This document shows, piece by piece, positions 26,933 through 37,068 of a stretch of DNA of 64,000 nt (position 1 is its first letter; every line of letters starts with the position of its first letter). The notes beneath the pieces are model-generated. The model saw only the letters and a program-made list of their open reading frames with translations, searched no databases and was not told the origin of the DNA. This DNA is from Alteromonadaceae bacterium BrNp21-10. Lineage in GTDB: Bacteria > Pseudomonadota > Gammaproteobacteria > Enterobacterales > Alteromonadaceae. Made by a program: the position numbers and the translations under genes. The stretch spans positions 62,001 to 126,000 of the forward strand of contig JAUHQD010000006.1 in assembly GCA_030418115.1 (NCBI GenBank), read 5' to 3'.

Positions 26933-27398
26933 ATTTTCTGAGTCTTCAAGTTCCGCATCAAAGCTACCTTCGATAAATTGTTCACAAGTCTCAAAACTTA
27001 GTATTCCTTGTAATTCAAGTTCTTCTAATTTATCGAAAAACTCATCATAATTTCCTAATGGTGTGACATTTAAAGAAAATTGATCCTCATCCCATCCTTC
27101 GTAACCAATATGTTCATTCCGTATTGATTCAATAATTGCAATATGTTCCGCTTTGCTTTTGTCGTCGGTAAATATAATGCGAAGGGTTTGGTGGCCATTA
27201 GTTTCCACAACGTCAATAATTTCAGGGTCTAAATCACTATCTTCAGTAATTGCTTTAACTATATCGTCGTAATTTAGCCCATAAGAAAAAAAAGGGATGT
27301 TCTTAATCTGGTACAGGTTTTCCCCACATCGATTCTCCACCGACAGCCCAGTGATTCGGAAGATCAACATGTAATTTAACTAAAGATTTCGAATTCAT
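26927..27398 (-). pseudogene. DUF4265 family gene with an apparent frameshift
   Basis: The long open frame starts at 27370, but its first 20 or so residues are off-family. The real N-terminus appears to begin at ATG 27398 as MNSKSLVKLHVDLPNHWAVG and runs to ESMWGKP before hitting a stop. The other frame then continues NLYQIKNIPFFSYGLNYDDIV, which matches DUF4265. The switch is at an AAAA run (27318-27321; GGGGAAAACC on the minus strand). One extra base explains it. The function of the family is unknown. The 5' end lies 9 bases from a GTTAGCC core (27408-27414), as in a cassette. Confidence 0.65.
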
Positions 27399-27407
27399 AG
27401 CTTATAT

Positions 27408-27426
27408 GGCTAACAGTGTATTAGCC
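27408..27426 (-). other. core half-site with small hairpin at the island-2 array start
   Basis: GGCTAAC on plus (GTTAGCC on minus) immediately precedes the DUF4265 gene. GGCTAA and TTAGCC form a 6-bp stem. No full second attC arm is visible. Confidence 0.35.
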
Positions 27427-27548
27427 TGCGTTTCGTTTAATTACATGAACAGGCGTTCTTCCATGCATTTACTTTAACCCTAATTATGTCTTTGTATCAA
27501 TAAGTTAAATCCAATTTTTGTAGCGCTTTTGGCTAATTTCCTCTGGGG

Positions 27549-27670
27549 AATTCGTGCATGTTTCTATATAAGACAGGTTAATTCGTGCACAAGAAAACAA
27601 CAATCGTTTATAAACAAAGTGTTACGGTATTTGATGCATGTTTAAATCGTGATTTCTTGCACGTTTAAAT
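27549..27670. repeat. four short near-repeats with a GCAYG core
   Basis: AATTCGTGCATGTTT (27549-27563), ATTCGTGCACAAG (from about 27580), GATGCATGTTTAAAT (from about 27633) and CTTGCACGTTTAAATT (from about 27656) share a core and flanks at irregular spacing upstream of thiI. They could be regulator sites or decayed repeats. The rest of 27427-27713 shows no gene. Confidence 0.4.
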
Positions 27671-27713
27671 TCAAAAAAGTTTGCTAACGATTAAATTATA
27701 CTTTCAGGTCGGT

Positions 27714-27758
27714 AACTGCGACTTAACTTGCCTTGTAAAAATGGTTGGCTTCGCCAAC
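27714..27758. repeat. hairpin repeat, inverted fragment R2 (right border of island 2)
   Basis: AACTGCGACTTAACTTGCC (27714-27732) is the reverse complement, with one mismatch, of 12329-12347 in L1 and close to the matching part of L2. GTTGGC-TTC-GCCAAC (27744-27758) is the terminal hairpin type of the other borders. It lies about 110 bases before thiI. Confidence 0.55.
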
Positions 27759-27866
27759 AAAACAACACCATTGCCAATAAATCTAACGATTTTTTGGCAA
27801 CCCCCTGCCGCTTAGGTATAATCCCGCCCCCAGTTCATCTTGTAATTAAATTAGGCTCTCTATTTC

Positions 27867-29321
27867 ATGAAATTTATCATTAAGCTGCACCCAGAAATTA
27901 CCATTAAAAGTAAATCGGTGCGCAAACGCTTTACTAAAATTCTGGAGTCTAATATTCGCAATATTTTCCAGCCTTATGACTTTCAGGTAGGGATTCAAAA
28001 TAAGTGGGATAAGCTGGAAATGAATGCCCGCACCACTACCGATGCAGAGCATCAATTGGTGGTCGATCAATTATTACGCATTCCCGGCATTGAACAAATT
28101 CTTGTGGTGGTTGAAAGTTCTTTTAATGATTTAGATGATATCTACCAGCAGGTTAAAGCTGTATGGCATAACAAGCTAGCCGGTAAAACTTTTGCGGTGC
28201 GCGTTAAGCGCCGTGGTAAACATGAATTCACATCGCCGCAAATTGGCCAATATGTCGGTGGTGGTTTAAATCAGTTTTGTGAATCCAATGGTGTTAGCCT
28301 TAAAAATCCGCAAATCACTATCAATTTGGAAGTAGAAGACAACCGTTTATTTATGGTTGAGCAGCGCTTGAAATGTATCGGCGGCTTTCCTATTCCCACT
28401 CAAGGTGATGTGTTGTCGTTGATGTCCGGTGGTTTTGATTCTGGTGTGGCGAGTTATCAGATGATCCGTCGTGGCGCGCGGGTACATTACTGCTTTTTTA
28501 ATCTTGGCGGTAAACAACATGAAATAGGCGTAAAACAGGTTAGTCATTACTTGTGGCAACGTTATGGGGCTTCTCATAAGGTCAAGTTCATTGCCATTGA
28601 TTTTGATCCTATTGTCACTGAAATCCTCGAAAAAGTGGAAAACTCACAAATGGGCGTGGTGCTTAAACGCATGATGCTACGGGCCGCCAGTCAAGTGGCT
28701 ACTCATTTTGGTATTCCGGCATTGGTTACTGGTGAGAGTTTAGGGCAGGTGTCTAGCCAGACCTTGGTTAACTTGTCGGTGATCGACGAAGTGACCGAGA
28801 CCTTAGTGCTGCGTCCGCTTATCTGCGCCGATAAACAAGACATTATTAATACCTCCCGCGAAATTGGTACCGAGGATTTCGCTCGGGTCATGCCCGAGTA
28901 TTGTGGGGTAATTTCTAAAAAGCCGACGGTAAAAGCCATTCTTGGTCGCATTCAAGCCGAAGAAGCCAATTTTGATTTAACCCTGATTGATACGGCTGTG
29001 GCGAATGCGGATGTATTGGATATTCGTCGTATTGGCCAAGAAACCGGTGAAGAAATCAAAGAAGTGGAAACCGTTAGTGAGCTAACTGATGGCTCTATTG
29101 TGCTGGATATTCGTAGTAATGAAGAGCATGAAGCCGCGCCCTTAATCATCGACAATATTGAAGTGCAACATTTGCCGTTCTTTAAACTTGCTACCCAGTT
29201 TGGGGATTTAGACCAATCTAAACAGTATTTCTTGTATTGTGACCGTGGGGTGATGAGTAAGTTACAAGCCTTGTTGCTACACGAGGAAGGCAATCAAAAT
29301 GTGTTTGTTTATCGTCCTTAG
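27867..29321 (+). CDS. thiI: tRNA 4-thiouridine synthetase ThiI
   Basis: 484 residues. Makes 4-thiouridine at position 8 of tRNA and passes sulfur to thiazole synthesis. An N-terminal ferredoxin-like region and THUMP domain cover about 1-165. The PP-loop motif [11 protein letters not shown] is near 190. A rhodanese domain (about 400-484) has its persulfide Cys in YCDRGVMS. This long form with the rhodanese is the gammaproteobacterial type. Its last four bases overlap the convergent panE-like gene. Confidence 0.96.
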   Translation: MKFIIKLHPEITIKSKSVRKRFTKILESNIRNIFQPYDFQVGIQNKWDKLEMNARTTTDAEHQLVVDQLLRIPGIEQILVVVESSFNDLDDIYQQVKAVWHNKLAGKTFAVRVKRRGKHEFTSPQIGQYVGGGLNQFCESNGVSLKNPQITINLEVEDNRLFMVEQRLKCIGGFPIPTQGDVLSLMSGGFDSGVASYQMIRRGARVHYCFFNLGGKQHEIGVKQVSHYLWQRYGASHKVKFIAIDFDPIVTEILEKVENSQMGVVLKRMMLRAASQVATHFGIPALVTGESLGQVSSQTLVNLSVIDEVTETLVLRPLICADKQDIINTSREIGTEDFARVMPEYCGVISKKPTVKAILGRIQAEEANFDLTLIDTAVANADVLDIRRIGQETGEEIKEVETVSELTDGSIVLDIRSNEEHEAAPLIIDNIEVQHLPFFKLATQFGDLDQSKQYFLYCDRGVMSKLQALLLHEEGNQNVFVYRP

Positions 29322-30223
29322 GATTGTTGAGCTAACTGATTAACTTGTTGCCATAATCGCTGGTTATGGCTGACATCAATCCCGAGTTTGTTGGCCTGTT
29401 GCACTATATAGCCATTAATAAAATCAATCTCACTAGGTCGGCCTGCTGCGATATCACGGTTCATGGATGAATAATTATCCGCGGTGTTAATGATGACCTC
29501 GCGTACGTTATCTTTTAATGCTTCGATGGTGACTGGCATATTCAATGCTTGCATTACTAATGCTACTTCTTGGCAAATTTCGTGGATCACGTTATTAAAT
29601 TGCGGGTCTTGCAACCCACCATTTTTAATTTGATGAATAGCCGTTAAGGGATTAATCACCGCATTCACAGCCAGCTTTTGCCATAACGCTAATTGAATAT
29701 TGTCATGCCAATATAAAGGACCTAAACCCGTTTCCAGAAAGCTCTGTAAGCATTGTTGTACTGTTTTATTGGGGTGCTGTACCCAGCCTATAGCGGTTTT
29801 ACCTTGACCGGTTTCAACAAGGGTATTGCTATGAGGTTTATACACACCATAACTGGTAGTTGCCGCCAAAATGGGATTGCTGGGAAAACGTGTTTGGGTT
29901 GCTTCAATGGTCCCCATGCCATTATGCATTAGTACAATGCTCGCCTCAGCAGGAATAGTTAAGTGGGCTAGGGCGTTATCAATTTGGAATGCCTTTAATG
30001 GCAGTAGAATAATATCCTGTAGCGATAACTGAGTTACCGATGTCGGCGTAAAATCAAAACTTAGGCCACTGGCTAAGTGCTGATAGTGCATAGCCAATGG
30101 CTGTTTGTTGCGAGGGATTACCCCATAATCAAGATGTTGCTGCTGAGCTTTGGCGGCTAATAATGAACCGATGGCCCCTTGACCGACAATCACCAAGCGA
30201 TGGGCTGCTGGGGCGTTATTCAC
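29318..30223 (-). CDS. panE: 2-dehydropantoate 2-reductase (ketopantoate reductase family)
   Basis: 301 residues. NADPH-dependent reduction of ketopantoate to pantoate in coenzyme A synthesis is the family reaction. The N-terminal Rossmann motif reads [15 protein letters not shown], the hinge MHNGMGTIE, the catalytic-helix Lys lies in [17 protein letters not shown], and a C-terminal [21 protein letters not shown] segment is diagnostic. It overlaps the upstream VanZ-like gene by eight bases. Paralogues exist, so the symbol is a family-level call. Confidence 0.88.
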   Translation of the reverse strand: MNNAPAAHRLVIVGQGAIGSLLAAKAQQQHLDYGVIPRNKQPLAMHYQHLASGLSFDFTPTSVTQLSLQDIILLPLKAFQIDNALAHLTIPAEASIVLMHNGMGTIEATQTRFPSNPILAATTSYGVYKPHSNTLVETGQGKTAIGWVQHPNKTVQQCLQSFLETGLGPLYWHDNIQLALWQKLAVNAVINPLTAIHQIKNGGLQDPQFNNVIHEICQEVALVMQALNMPVTIEALKDNVREVIINTADNYSSMNRDIAAGRPSEIDFINGYIVQQANKLGIDVSHNQRLWQQVNQLAQQS

Positions 30224-30602
30224 GATAATGTTCCATCAATTGATTACTGAGTTTAAAAATGCCGATAAAGGCGGCTGCGGTGGCAATGCCCAGTACGTTA
30301 GATAACATATCATCCCAGCCAAAATGCCGGCTAGGCACTAGCTCTTGTAAATATTCAGTAATGACTGCGAAAGCCACCAATGCGCACAATTGCAGCCACC
30401 AGCGGCTGTTCAGGGTGCTCCATAGAAATAATGTCAGTACGAAAAATCCCCCACCATGATTCATATAATCTTTAGCAAACATGAAGGGCACTTCATCTTG
30501 GGGGATCAGTAACAAGATAATAAATAGCCCGCCAAAAATTAGCATGCCGGCAAAGAGCCAAGGGTAACGGATAGTGCGCTTAAGGGGTGCCGTCTTTGGC
30601 AT
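30216..30602 (-). CDS. VanZ-like membrane protein
   Basis: 128 residues with about four hydrophobic segments. The pattern KDYMNHGGGFFVLTLFL, then ITEYLQELVPSRHFGWDDMLSNVLGI, matches the VanZ-like family (conserved His, Glu, Arg and Asp/Asn). The function in most bacteria is not known; VanZ itself gives low-level teicoplanin resistance. Its 3' end overlaps the start of the ketopantoate reductase gene, so they are cotranscribed. Confidence 0.8.
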   Translation of the reverse strand: MPKTAPLKRTIRYPWLFAGMLIFGGLFIILLLIPQDEVPFMFAKDYMNHGGGFFVLTLFLWSTLNSRWWLQLCALVAFAVITEYLQELVPSRHFGWDDMLSNVLGIATAAAFIGIFKLSNQLMEHYRE

Positions 30603-30668
30603 TTAAAAGTTCATCCAAGATACTGAAACAAAAGCAAATTATTAACCGATGTGGGCATTAATGCCAGT

Positions 30669-31433
30669 TTAAGTTAAGGCTTTATGCATTAAAGAAGTAG
30701 GCAAGGTTGGCCAGGGTAATTGCTGTGGCTGTTGAAAACTGTGCCATAAGCTCTCATCTTGCAATGGCTGAAAATACTCACCGTTAGTGGGCGGGCAATA
30801 TACTTCGATTAAGCTATTTTGATAATGAAAAATTAAGCCATAAGCGTGTAAATAGGTACGATCAGCTTGTTCTCCGCCATAGCGTTCATCGCCCAATATT
30901 GGCGCACCGACACTTTTTAGCATTACCCGTATTTGATGGGTTTTACCGGTGCAGGGTTTAACCACGATTAAGCGTTTTCCGTCTATTAGTCCCTGACTAA
31001 AAAATTGGCTGATGGCGGGGTTGTTTTTATCTTGAGTTAGCTTCCACTGGCCGTTACGTGCGGGCTGCATATCGCCAATCACTGTGCCCTGTTTCTTATT
31101 CGGCTTTTTGCCACAAACGGCTAAATAATATTTTTGAACCTGTCGCTGGCTAAATAACTCACCAAAATGGGCCGCGGCAGCGGCGTTGCGGGCCAGTATC
31201 AATAAGCCAGAGGTGATTTTATCTAAACGATGTACCAGCCATAGTTTGTCTTCGCCAAGTTGCTGGCAAAGCACAGGTAAAATGCCTTGATGCTGGTCAT
31301 CCTTATGCACACCTATACCGGCAGGCTTATCAATAATATAAAAATCAGCATGGCTAAAAATGAGTTTGATGGTCGCGTTGGTCAATTTTCTGTGTCTGCT
31401 GGGGTGTAAGTTTGGCTTGAGGCAGTCTATCAT
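30669..31433 (-). CDS. RluA-family RNA pseudouridine synthase
   Basis: 254 residues. The catalytic motif is LVHRLDKITSGLLILARN, with the nucleophilic Asp in HRLDK, preceded by FYIIDKPAGIGVHKDD. KPCTGKTHQIRVMLKSVGAPILGDERYGG is the usual C-terminal core. There is no S4 domain, so it is a short member of the RluA group. The target uridine cannot be named. The first 20 or so residues are poorly conserved in type and the true start may be internal. Confidence 0.88.
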   Translation of the reverse strand: MIDCLKPNLHPSRHRKLTNATIKLIFSHADFYIIDKPAGIGVHKDDQHQGILPVLCQQLGEDKLWLVHRLDKITSGLLILARNAAAAAHFGELFSQRQVQKYYLAVCGKKPNKKQGTVIGDMQPARNGQWKLTQDKNNPAISQFFSQGLIDGKRLIVVKPCTGKTHQIRVMLKSVGAPILGDERYGGEQADRTYLHAYGLIFHYQNSLIEVYCPPTNGEYFQPLQDESLWHSFQQPQQLPWPTLPTSLMHKALT

Positions 31434-31594
31434 CAGACCCGTTGTGAGCTAAAGACTGTTTGTCGACAAACTAAAAAATCGCCACAATGCTAACAATTAG
31501 AAACAAATTTTTATACTCAGGCGGGTTCGGATTCAGTATCCTGCTATGTCCTACATAGATAATAATTAACATAAATAATTAGAAGGAATTCAAG

Positions 31595-34465
31595 ATGCAA
31601 AAAAGGACGTTATTATCGCTCCTATTTACTGCTCTAATATTGGCGGCCTGCCAACCGGCTAGTAATACGTCTCCAGCCACCAATAGCATCACTTTACCCG
31701 CAGGTGTGACGCTTGTGAATGAACACAAAGCGCAAGAGGGCGTGGTGAGCATTCCTTATAAGCGTTATGAATTAGATAACGGTTTAACTGTGGTGTTGCA
31801 TGAAGATAATTCTGATCCATTAGTACACGTAGATGTTACCTACCATGTAGGTTCTGCTCGCGAAGAAGTGGGTAAATCTGGTTTTGCGCATTTCTTTGAG
31901 CACATGATGTTCCAAGGCTCTGAAAACGTTGCCGACGAAGAACACTTTAAAATTATCACCGAAGCCGGCGGCACCTTGAATGGCTCCACTTCCCGTGATC
32001 GTACAAATTACTATCAAACTGTACCCGCTAACCAATTAGAGAAAATGTTGTGGTTAGAAGCTGACCGCATGGGCTTTTTGCTTAATAGCGTCACTCAAGA
32101 AAAATTCGAAGTACAACGAGAAACCGTTAAAAACGAACGTGGTCAGCGAGTAGATAACCAGCCCTATGGATTACGTTTTGAATTAATCGGTGAAGCTTTA
32201 TATCCCGCTGGTCACCCTTATTCTTGGCAAACCATTGGTTATATCGAAGATTTAAATCGGGTTAACGTTAATGACTTAAAAGCCTTCTTCCAGCGTTGGT
32301 ATGGCCCGAATAACGCCACTATAACTATTGGTGGCGACATAGACGAACAACAAGCATTAGCTTGGGTAAAGAAATATTTTGGTGCTATTCCTCGCGGCCC
32401 AGAAGTGGTTGATGCAGAAAAAGTCCCAGTCACTTTAGACGAAACCCGTTATATCACTCTGGAAGACCGCGTACATTTACCGCTATTGCAAATGACCTTC
32501 CCAACGGTACAAGTTCGCCACCCCGATGAAGCACCATTAGATGTGTTATCGAATATTTTGGGCGGTGGCAAAACATCATTATTTTACAAAAACCTTGTTA
32601 AAGAAGGTTTTGCAGTGAATGCATGGGTGACTCACCCTTGTAGTGAATTAGCCTGTGAATTTCAGTTAGGCGCCTTAGCTAACCCCGCTAAAGCGCCTAA
32701 TTTGGTTGAGCTAGAAAAAATATTTAACGCTACTCTAGTGGAGTTTGAAGAGCGCGGTGTTGAGCAAGATGATCTAGATCGCACCAAAGCCAGTATTGAG
32801 TCCGGCACTATTTTTGGCCTACAAAGTGTTAGCGGTAAGGTATCGACTTTAGCGTCTAACCAAACTTTTGATGGTGAGCCAGACAAGGTGCAGTACGATC
32901 TCGATCGTTATAATGCGGTCACCAAAGAAGACGTGATGCGCGTATTCGATCAATATATCAAAGGTAATAATTCGGTTATTTTGAGCATTGTACCTAAAGG
33001 CCAACCGCAGTTAGCGGCTCGTGAAGCCACCTTTGTGTTTGGTGAGCGTAATTTGCCTGAGTACCAAACCATGACCGCTGACGATATTAAAGTGGCTAAA
33101 ATTGCCGAAGACTTTGATCGCAGCATCATGCCTACTGCGGGTGTTAACCCCGCGGTAAAAGTGCCTGAATTATGGCAAACCCAGTTTGCTAACGGTACGC
33201 GTATTGCCGGCCATCAAACCAGCGAAATGCCTACCATTACCTTATCCATTAGTCTTGAAGGTGGCCCGTTGCTGGAAGACATCAGTAAAGCTGGCGTTGC
33301 TGCAATGACCGCGCAAATGATGAATGAGAGTAGTCAAAATTATAGTAATGAAGAAATGTCTAATCAGTTGGCGCTGTTGGGGAGTTCTATTCAATTTGAT
33401 GCCGGTGGCCGTACGACTAGCATTTCCGTCAATAGCTTGACTAAAAACTTGGATAAAACCTTAGCCTTACTAAAAGAAAAGTTATTTTCCCCCGCATTTT
33501 TAGAAGCCGATTTTGAACGTTTAAAACAGCAAAATATTCAGGCATTACAGCAAGCGTCCAAGAATCCGGATGCGCTAGCCAGTCGCGCGGTAGATAAAGT
33601 CCTTTTCGGTGAAAACAATCGCGTTGGTTTACCGGATTCCGGTACTTTAGCTACGGTTGAAACACTGACCTTAGAGGATGTAAAAGCTTTTTATGCTCGT
33701 TTTTATAATCCTGCAAAAGCCAAGTTAATCGCTGTGGGTGATATCAGCCAGCAGGATTTATTAAGCAAGTTAGACTTTGTTAAAAACTGGCCAGCACAAG
33801 ACTATGAAATCCCTGAATACAATGCGTTTCCGGTTTGGGACAAAGCGGTCATTTATTTAGTGGATAAGCCTGAAGCGGCGCAGTCTGTGGTGCGTATTAT
33901 TAAACCCGATATGCCTTTTGATGCTACCGGTGAACACTTCCGTTCACAGTTAATGAATTTTAGCCTAGGCGGCATGTTTAACAGCCGTATTAACCTTAAC
34001 CTACGTGAAGATAAAGGCTACTCTTACGGCGCTTGGACTAGCTTTGTTGGTGGTAAAACCTTAGGTTGGTTCCAATCCGGCTCCAGTGTTAAAACTGAAA
34101 ATACTGGCGATGCGGTGAAAGAATTCTTCCATGAAATCAATCTATATCAATCTCAAGGGATGACAGAGGCGGAATTAGCCATGATGCGTTCGGCTTATAC
34201 CCAAAGTGATGCCTTGAAATATGAAACACCGGGGCAAAAAGCTAACTTTATCGGTAAGCTTTTAACCTATGATTTAGACAGTAATGTGGTGAGTGAACAG
34301 ATGAAGATCATCAATAGCATTACCACGGAAGAGCTTAATGCTCTTGCTGCTAAACATTTAAAATTAAATGAAATGCAAGTGATAGTCGTCGGCGATAAAA
34401 ACGTTATTTTGCCGCAATTAGAAAAACTGGAACGACCTATTATTGAATTGCAGGTCGAGCTATAA
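31595..34465 (+). CDS. M16 family zinc metallopeptidase lipoprotein
   Basis: 956 residues. Lipoprotein signal ending in ILAAC puts it in the outer membrane or periplasm. The zinc motif HFFEH (inverted HxxEH) is near residue 106, with the downstream Glu in the EVQRETVKNERGQR helix. The second M16 half (about 520-940) lacks the motif but keeps RINLNLREDKGYSYGAW, the usual substrate-binding Arg/Tyr region. This is the insulinase/pitrilysin two-half arrangement. It probably degrades peptides. AGAAGGAATTC gives a clear ribosome site. Confidence 0.93.
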   Translation: MQKRTLLSLLFTALILAACQPASNTSPATNSITLPAGVTLVNEHKAQEGVVSIPYKRYELDNGLTVVLHEDNSDPLVHVDVTYHVGSAREEVGKSGFAHFFEHMMFQGSENVADEEHFKIITEAGGTLNGSTSRDRTNYYQTVPANQLEKMLWLEADRMGFLLNSVTQEKFEVQRETVKNERGQRVDNQPYGLRFELIGEALYPAGHPYSWQTIGYIEDLNRVNVNDLKAFFQRWYGPNNATITIGGDIDEQQALAWVKKYFGAIPRGPEVVDAEKVPVTLDETRYITLEDRVHLPLLQMTFPTVQVRHPDEAPLDVLSNILGGGKTSLFYKNLVKEGFAVNAWVTHPCSELACEFQLGALANPAKAPNLVELEKIFNATLVEFEERGVEQDDLDRTKASIESGTIFGLQSVSGKVSTLASNQTFDGEPDKVQYDLDRYNAVTKEDVMRVFDQYIKGNNSVILSIVPKGQPQLAAREATFVFGERNLPEYQTMTADDIKVAKIAEDFDRSIMPTAGVNPAVKVPELWQTQFANGTRIAGHQTSEMPTITLSISLEGGPLLEDISKAGVAAMTAQMMNESSQNYSNEEMSNQLALLGSSIQFDAGGRTTSISVNSLTKNLDKTLALLKEKLFSPAFLEADFERLKQQNIQALQQASKNPDALASRAVDKVLFGENNRVGLPDSGTLATVETLTLEDVKAFYARFYNPAKAKLIAVGDISQQDLLSKLDFVKNWPAQDYEIPEYNAFPVWDKAVIYLVDKPEAAQSVVRIIKPDMPFDATGEHFRSQLMNFSLGGMFNSRINLNLREDKGYSYGAWTSFVGGKTLGWFQSGSSVKTENTGDAVKEFFHEINLYQSQGMTEAELAMMRSAYTQSDALKYETPGQKANFIGKLLTYDLDSNVVSEQMKIINSITTEELNALAAKHLKLNEMQVIVVGDKNVILPQLEKLERPIIELQVEL

Positions 34466-34475
34466 CCGCAGAGAC

Positions 34476-34506
34476 AAAGGGTTGCAATGCAGCCCTTTAT
34501 TTTTTG
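34476..34506 (+). terminator. rho-independent terminator after the M16 peptidase
   Basis: AAAGGGTTGC (34476-34485) pairs with GCAGCCCTTT (34489-34498) with one G-T pair, followed by a T-run. Confidence 0.8.
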
Positions 34507-34570
34507 CCTCTCGCTCTTGAAATTATTGATCGCGAGCCCACTTACTTGGGCTAACGCCTAGTTAACGGAC

Positions 34571-36154
34571 ATGAACTTGCCACAATCAAATCAAACCTTT
34601 ATGCAGCGCTTGGCTGTGCTTTCTCAACCCAAGGTCGCTGCACCGTTAAAGGGTATTCGTCATGGTATAGAGCGTGAAGCATTGCGGATTAATGCTAACG
34701 GCAGTCTGGCGCAAACTGGCCATCCCCAAGCATTGGGCTCGGCACTCACTCACGACTGGATCACCACCGATTTCTCTGAATCCTTGATGGAATTCATTAC
34801 GCCACCGGAAGTTGATCCAAAAATCACTATGGCGCAGATCCACGATATTCATCGCAATGTGTACGCCAATATGGGTGATGAACGCTTGTGGCCTATGAGT
34901 ATGCCGTGCTTTATTAAGCATCAGGATGAAATTGGTTTGGCTCAATATGGGCAGTCCAATGTCGGCAAGATGAAAACTCTTTATCGTACCGGCCTTAAAA
35001 ACCGTTATGGCAGCATGATGCAAGCCATAGCTGGGGTGCATTTTAATTTCTCTCTACCTGAGTCATTTTGGCAACAATGGTTGGACAGCACCGAGCAGCA
35101 GCAAGCGGATAAACAATCAATTTCCGCCGCGTATTTTGGCTTGATCCGTAATTACCGCCGTTTGTGCTGGATGATACCTTATTTGTTTGGTGCATCACCG
35201 GCGTTGTGCAGTTCCTTTGTTAAAGGTAAAGAGCTTTCCCTGCCGTTTGCAAGCATCGGCAAAGGCACTTATTACCTGCCATGGGCTACCTCGTTACGTA
35301 TGAGTGATTTAGGCTATACCAATGCCGCGCAGTCGGAGTTATACATTTGCTATAACCAATTGGATAACTACATCGCCTCATTGCGTAAGGCGATTAAAAC
35401 GCCATCCAAGGAATATCAAAAATTTGCTGGTGAAAAAGACGGTGAGTTACAACAACTCAACGCTAATATTCTGCAAATTGAAAATGAATTGTATTCGCCT
35501 ATACGTCCTAAACAGCCCACATTGCCATTGGAAAAGCCCACAGATGCTTTGGATGCGCGTGGTATTAGTTACATCGAAGTAAGGGCGTTAGATGTTAATC
35601 CGTTTAGCCCTGTGGGTATTGAGTTGGATCAATTCTATTTCCTTGATGTGTTCTTACTACATTGCGTGGTTAACCCTTCCGATGAGTTAGATACCGAATC
35701 CTTTAATGAAACCGACGTGAACTTGCGCACTGTAGTTGAACGTGGTCGTCAGCCGCAATTGCAGTTACAGCGTAATGGCGAAAGTGTCGACATGCAGCAA
35801 TGGGCCTCTGAAACCTTTGATGAGTTCCGTCAGATTGCTAAAGTACTTGATGAGACTCACGGCCATAGTTTGTTTAGTGAAGCCGTTGAAAAGCAGTGGG
35901 CTAAGTTTGCCGACAGTGAAAATACACCCTCAGCGCGCATTCTTAAAACCTTAAAAGAACAACAATTGGATAACGGTCATTTGGCTTTAGGTTTAGCCGA
36001 TAAGTATAAGCAGCAGATGCTCAAAAGCGACTACCAATTGTTTAGTGACGATTATTTTGCCGAGCAAGCAGCGCAATCGTTACACAAGCAACAGCAAATT
36101 GAACAACAAGACAGCCTATCGTTCAAAGATTTTTTAACGGATTATTTTAAATAA
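34571..36154 (+). CDS. gshA: glutamate-cysteine ligase
   Basis: 527 residues, close to the 518 of E. coli GshA (the proteobacterial class). Forms gamma-glutamylcysteine, the rate-limiting step in glutathione synthesis. Conserved blocks: GIEREALRIN near the start, TTDFSESLMEFITPP, AIAGVHFNFSLP, YIEVRALDVNPFSPVGI, and the late THGHSLFSEA-like region. Single gene with its own upstream spacer after the M16 terminator. Confidence 0.96.
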   Translation: MNLPQSNQTFMQRLAVLSQPKVAAPLKGIRHGIEREALRINANGSLAQTGHPQALGSALTHDWITTDFSESLMEFITPPEVDPKITMAQIHDIHRNVYANMGDERLWPMSMPCFIKHQDEIGLAQYGQSNVGKMKTLYRTGLKNRYGSMMQAIAGVHFNFSLPESFWQQWLDSTEQQQADKQSISAAYFGLIRNYRRLCWMIPYLFGASPALCSSFVKGKELSLPFASIGKGTYYLPWATSLRMSDLGYTNAAQSELYICYNQLDNYIASLRKAIKTPSKEYQKFAGEKDGELQQLNANILQIENELYSPIRPKQPTLPLEKPTDALDARGISYIEVRALDVNPFSPVGIELDQFYFLDVFLLHCVVNPSDELDTESFNETDVNLRTVVERGRQPQLQLQRNGESVDMQQWASETFDEFRQIAKVLDETHGHSLFSEAVEKQWAKFADSENTPSARILKTLKEQQLDNGHLALGLADKYKQQMLKSDYQLFSDDYFAEQAAQSLHKQQQIEQQDSLSFKDFLTDYFK

Positions 36155-36235
36155 GGCGTTGAATCTGCGCTGGTGAATGTCTTGTAAAACATGGCATTAA
36201 TCGTTGTGCAGTGGCTTTAAAAAAGGTAAAAAAAA

Positions 36236-36256
36236 AGCCTGACAAATTGTCAGGCT
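36236..36256 (-). terminator. hairpin after gshA
   Basis: AGCCTGACA (36236-36244) pairs with TGTCAGGCT (36248-36256). The A-run lies before it on plus, so it is a classic terminator only on the minus strand. On plus it probably marks the gshA mRNA 3' end. Confidence 0.5.
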
Positions 36257-36306
36257 AAAGATACGACCAGGGAAAACATAACTAATACGTAAGGTATGAG
36301 CCCGGT

Positions 36307-36954
36307 ATGGAAATAAAGTTCAAATTTTTTCAATTATTTAACATAAAAACTTCAATGCTGGTAATTTGCTGCATTTTTATGCAATCCTGTGCCAGTTCCC
36401 CGCCGAAAAATGTCAGTAATTTATGCGAAATTTTCAGAGAAAAGCCCGACTGGTTTCACGCCGCTGAGGATATGAATCAGAAATGGGGCGTGCCGGTACA
36501 TGTGCCAATGTCGATGATGTACCAAGAAAGCTCTTTCCGTCATGACGCCCTGCCACCTCGCGATTATGTGTTCTTTGGGTTGATCCCTTGGGGCCGGGTG
36601 AGTACGGCTTTTGGTTATTCACAAGCTAAGACCCAAACCTGGGACGATTACTTACGGGAAAGTGGCAATAGCGGTGCCGACAGAGATGACTTTGATGATG
36701 CCATTGATTTTATGGGCTGGTTTATTAGTAAAACCTATAAAATAAATGGCATATCTAAATGGGATGCCTATGCTCAGTATCTTAATTACCATGAAGGCTG
36801 GGGCGGCTATAAACGCAAAACCTACAATAAAAAGAAATGGTTGGTGGCGGTGGCTAAAAAAGTGAATACCCGCGCCAGCATTTATGCCGGCCAATATAAA
36901 AGCTGTAAAGAAGAACTCGGCCACGGTTGGTTGTGGCGATTATTCTGGGGGTAG
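36307..36954 (+). CDS. lytic transglycosylase-like lipoprotein
   Basis: 215 residues. An unusually polar N-terminal extension precedes a membrane segment ending at FMQSC, a plausible lipobox. MYQESSFRHDA contains the Glu expected in SLT-type transglycosylase folds, and AFGYSQAKTQTWDDY is reminiscent of the GLMQV-type turn. LNYHEGWGGY follows further on. It probably cleaves peptidoglycan at the outer membrane. Activity is inferred from the fold pattern only. Confidence 0.65.
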   Translation: MEIKFKFFQLFNIKTSMLVICCIFMQSCASSPPKNVSNLCEIFREKPDWFHAAEDMNQKWGVPVHVPMSMMYQESSFRHDALPPRDYVFFGLIPWGRVSTAFGYSQAKTQTWDDYLRESGNSGADRDDFDDAIDFMGWFISKTYKINGISKWDAYAQYLNYHEGWGGYKRKTYNKKKWLVAVAKKVNTRASIYAGQYKSCKEELGHGWLWRLFWG

Positions 36955-37068
36955 CAGCACGGTACTGAATAAAAACCATATTGATATTAGTCAATATAAG
37001 TAACCTATTGGAAATACGAATGTTATATCTACATTTTTGATATTTCTTATCCAGAGCGAGGTTAAGTA

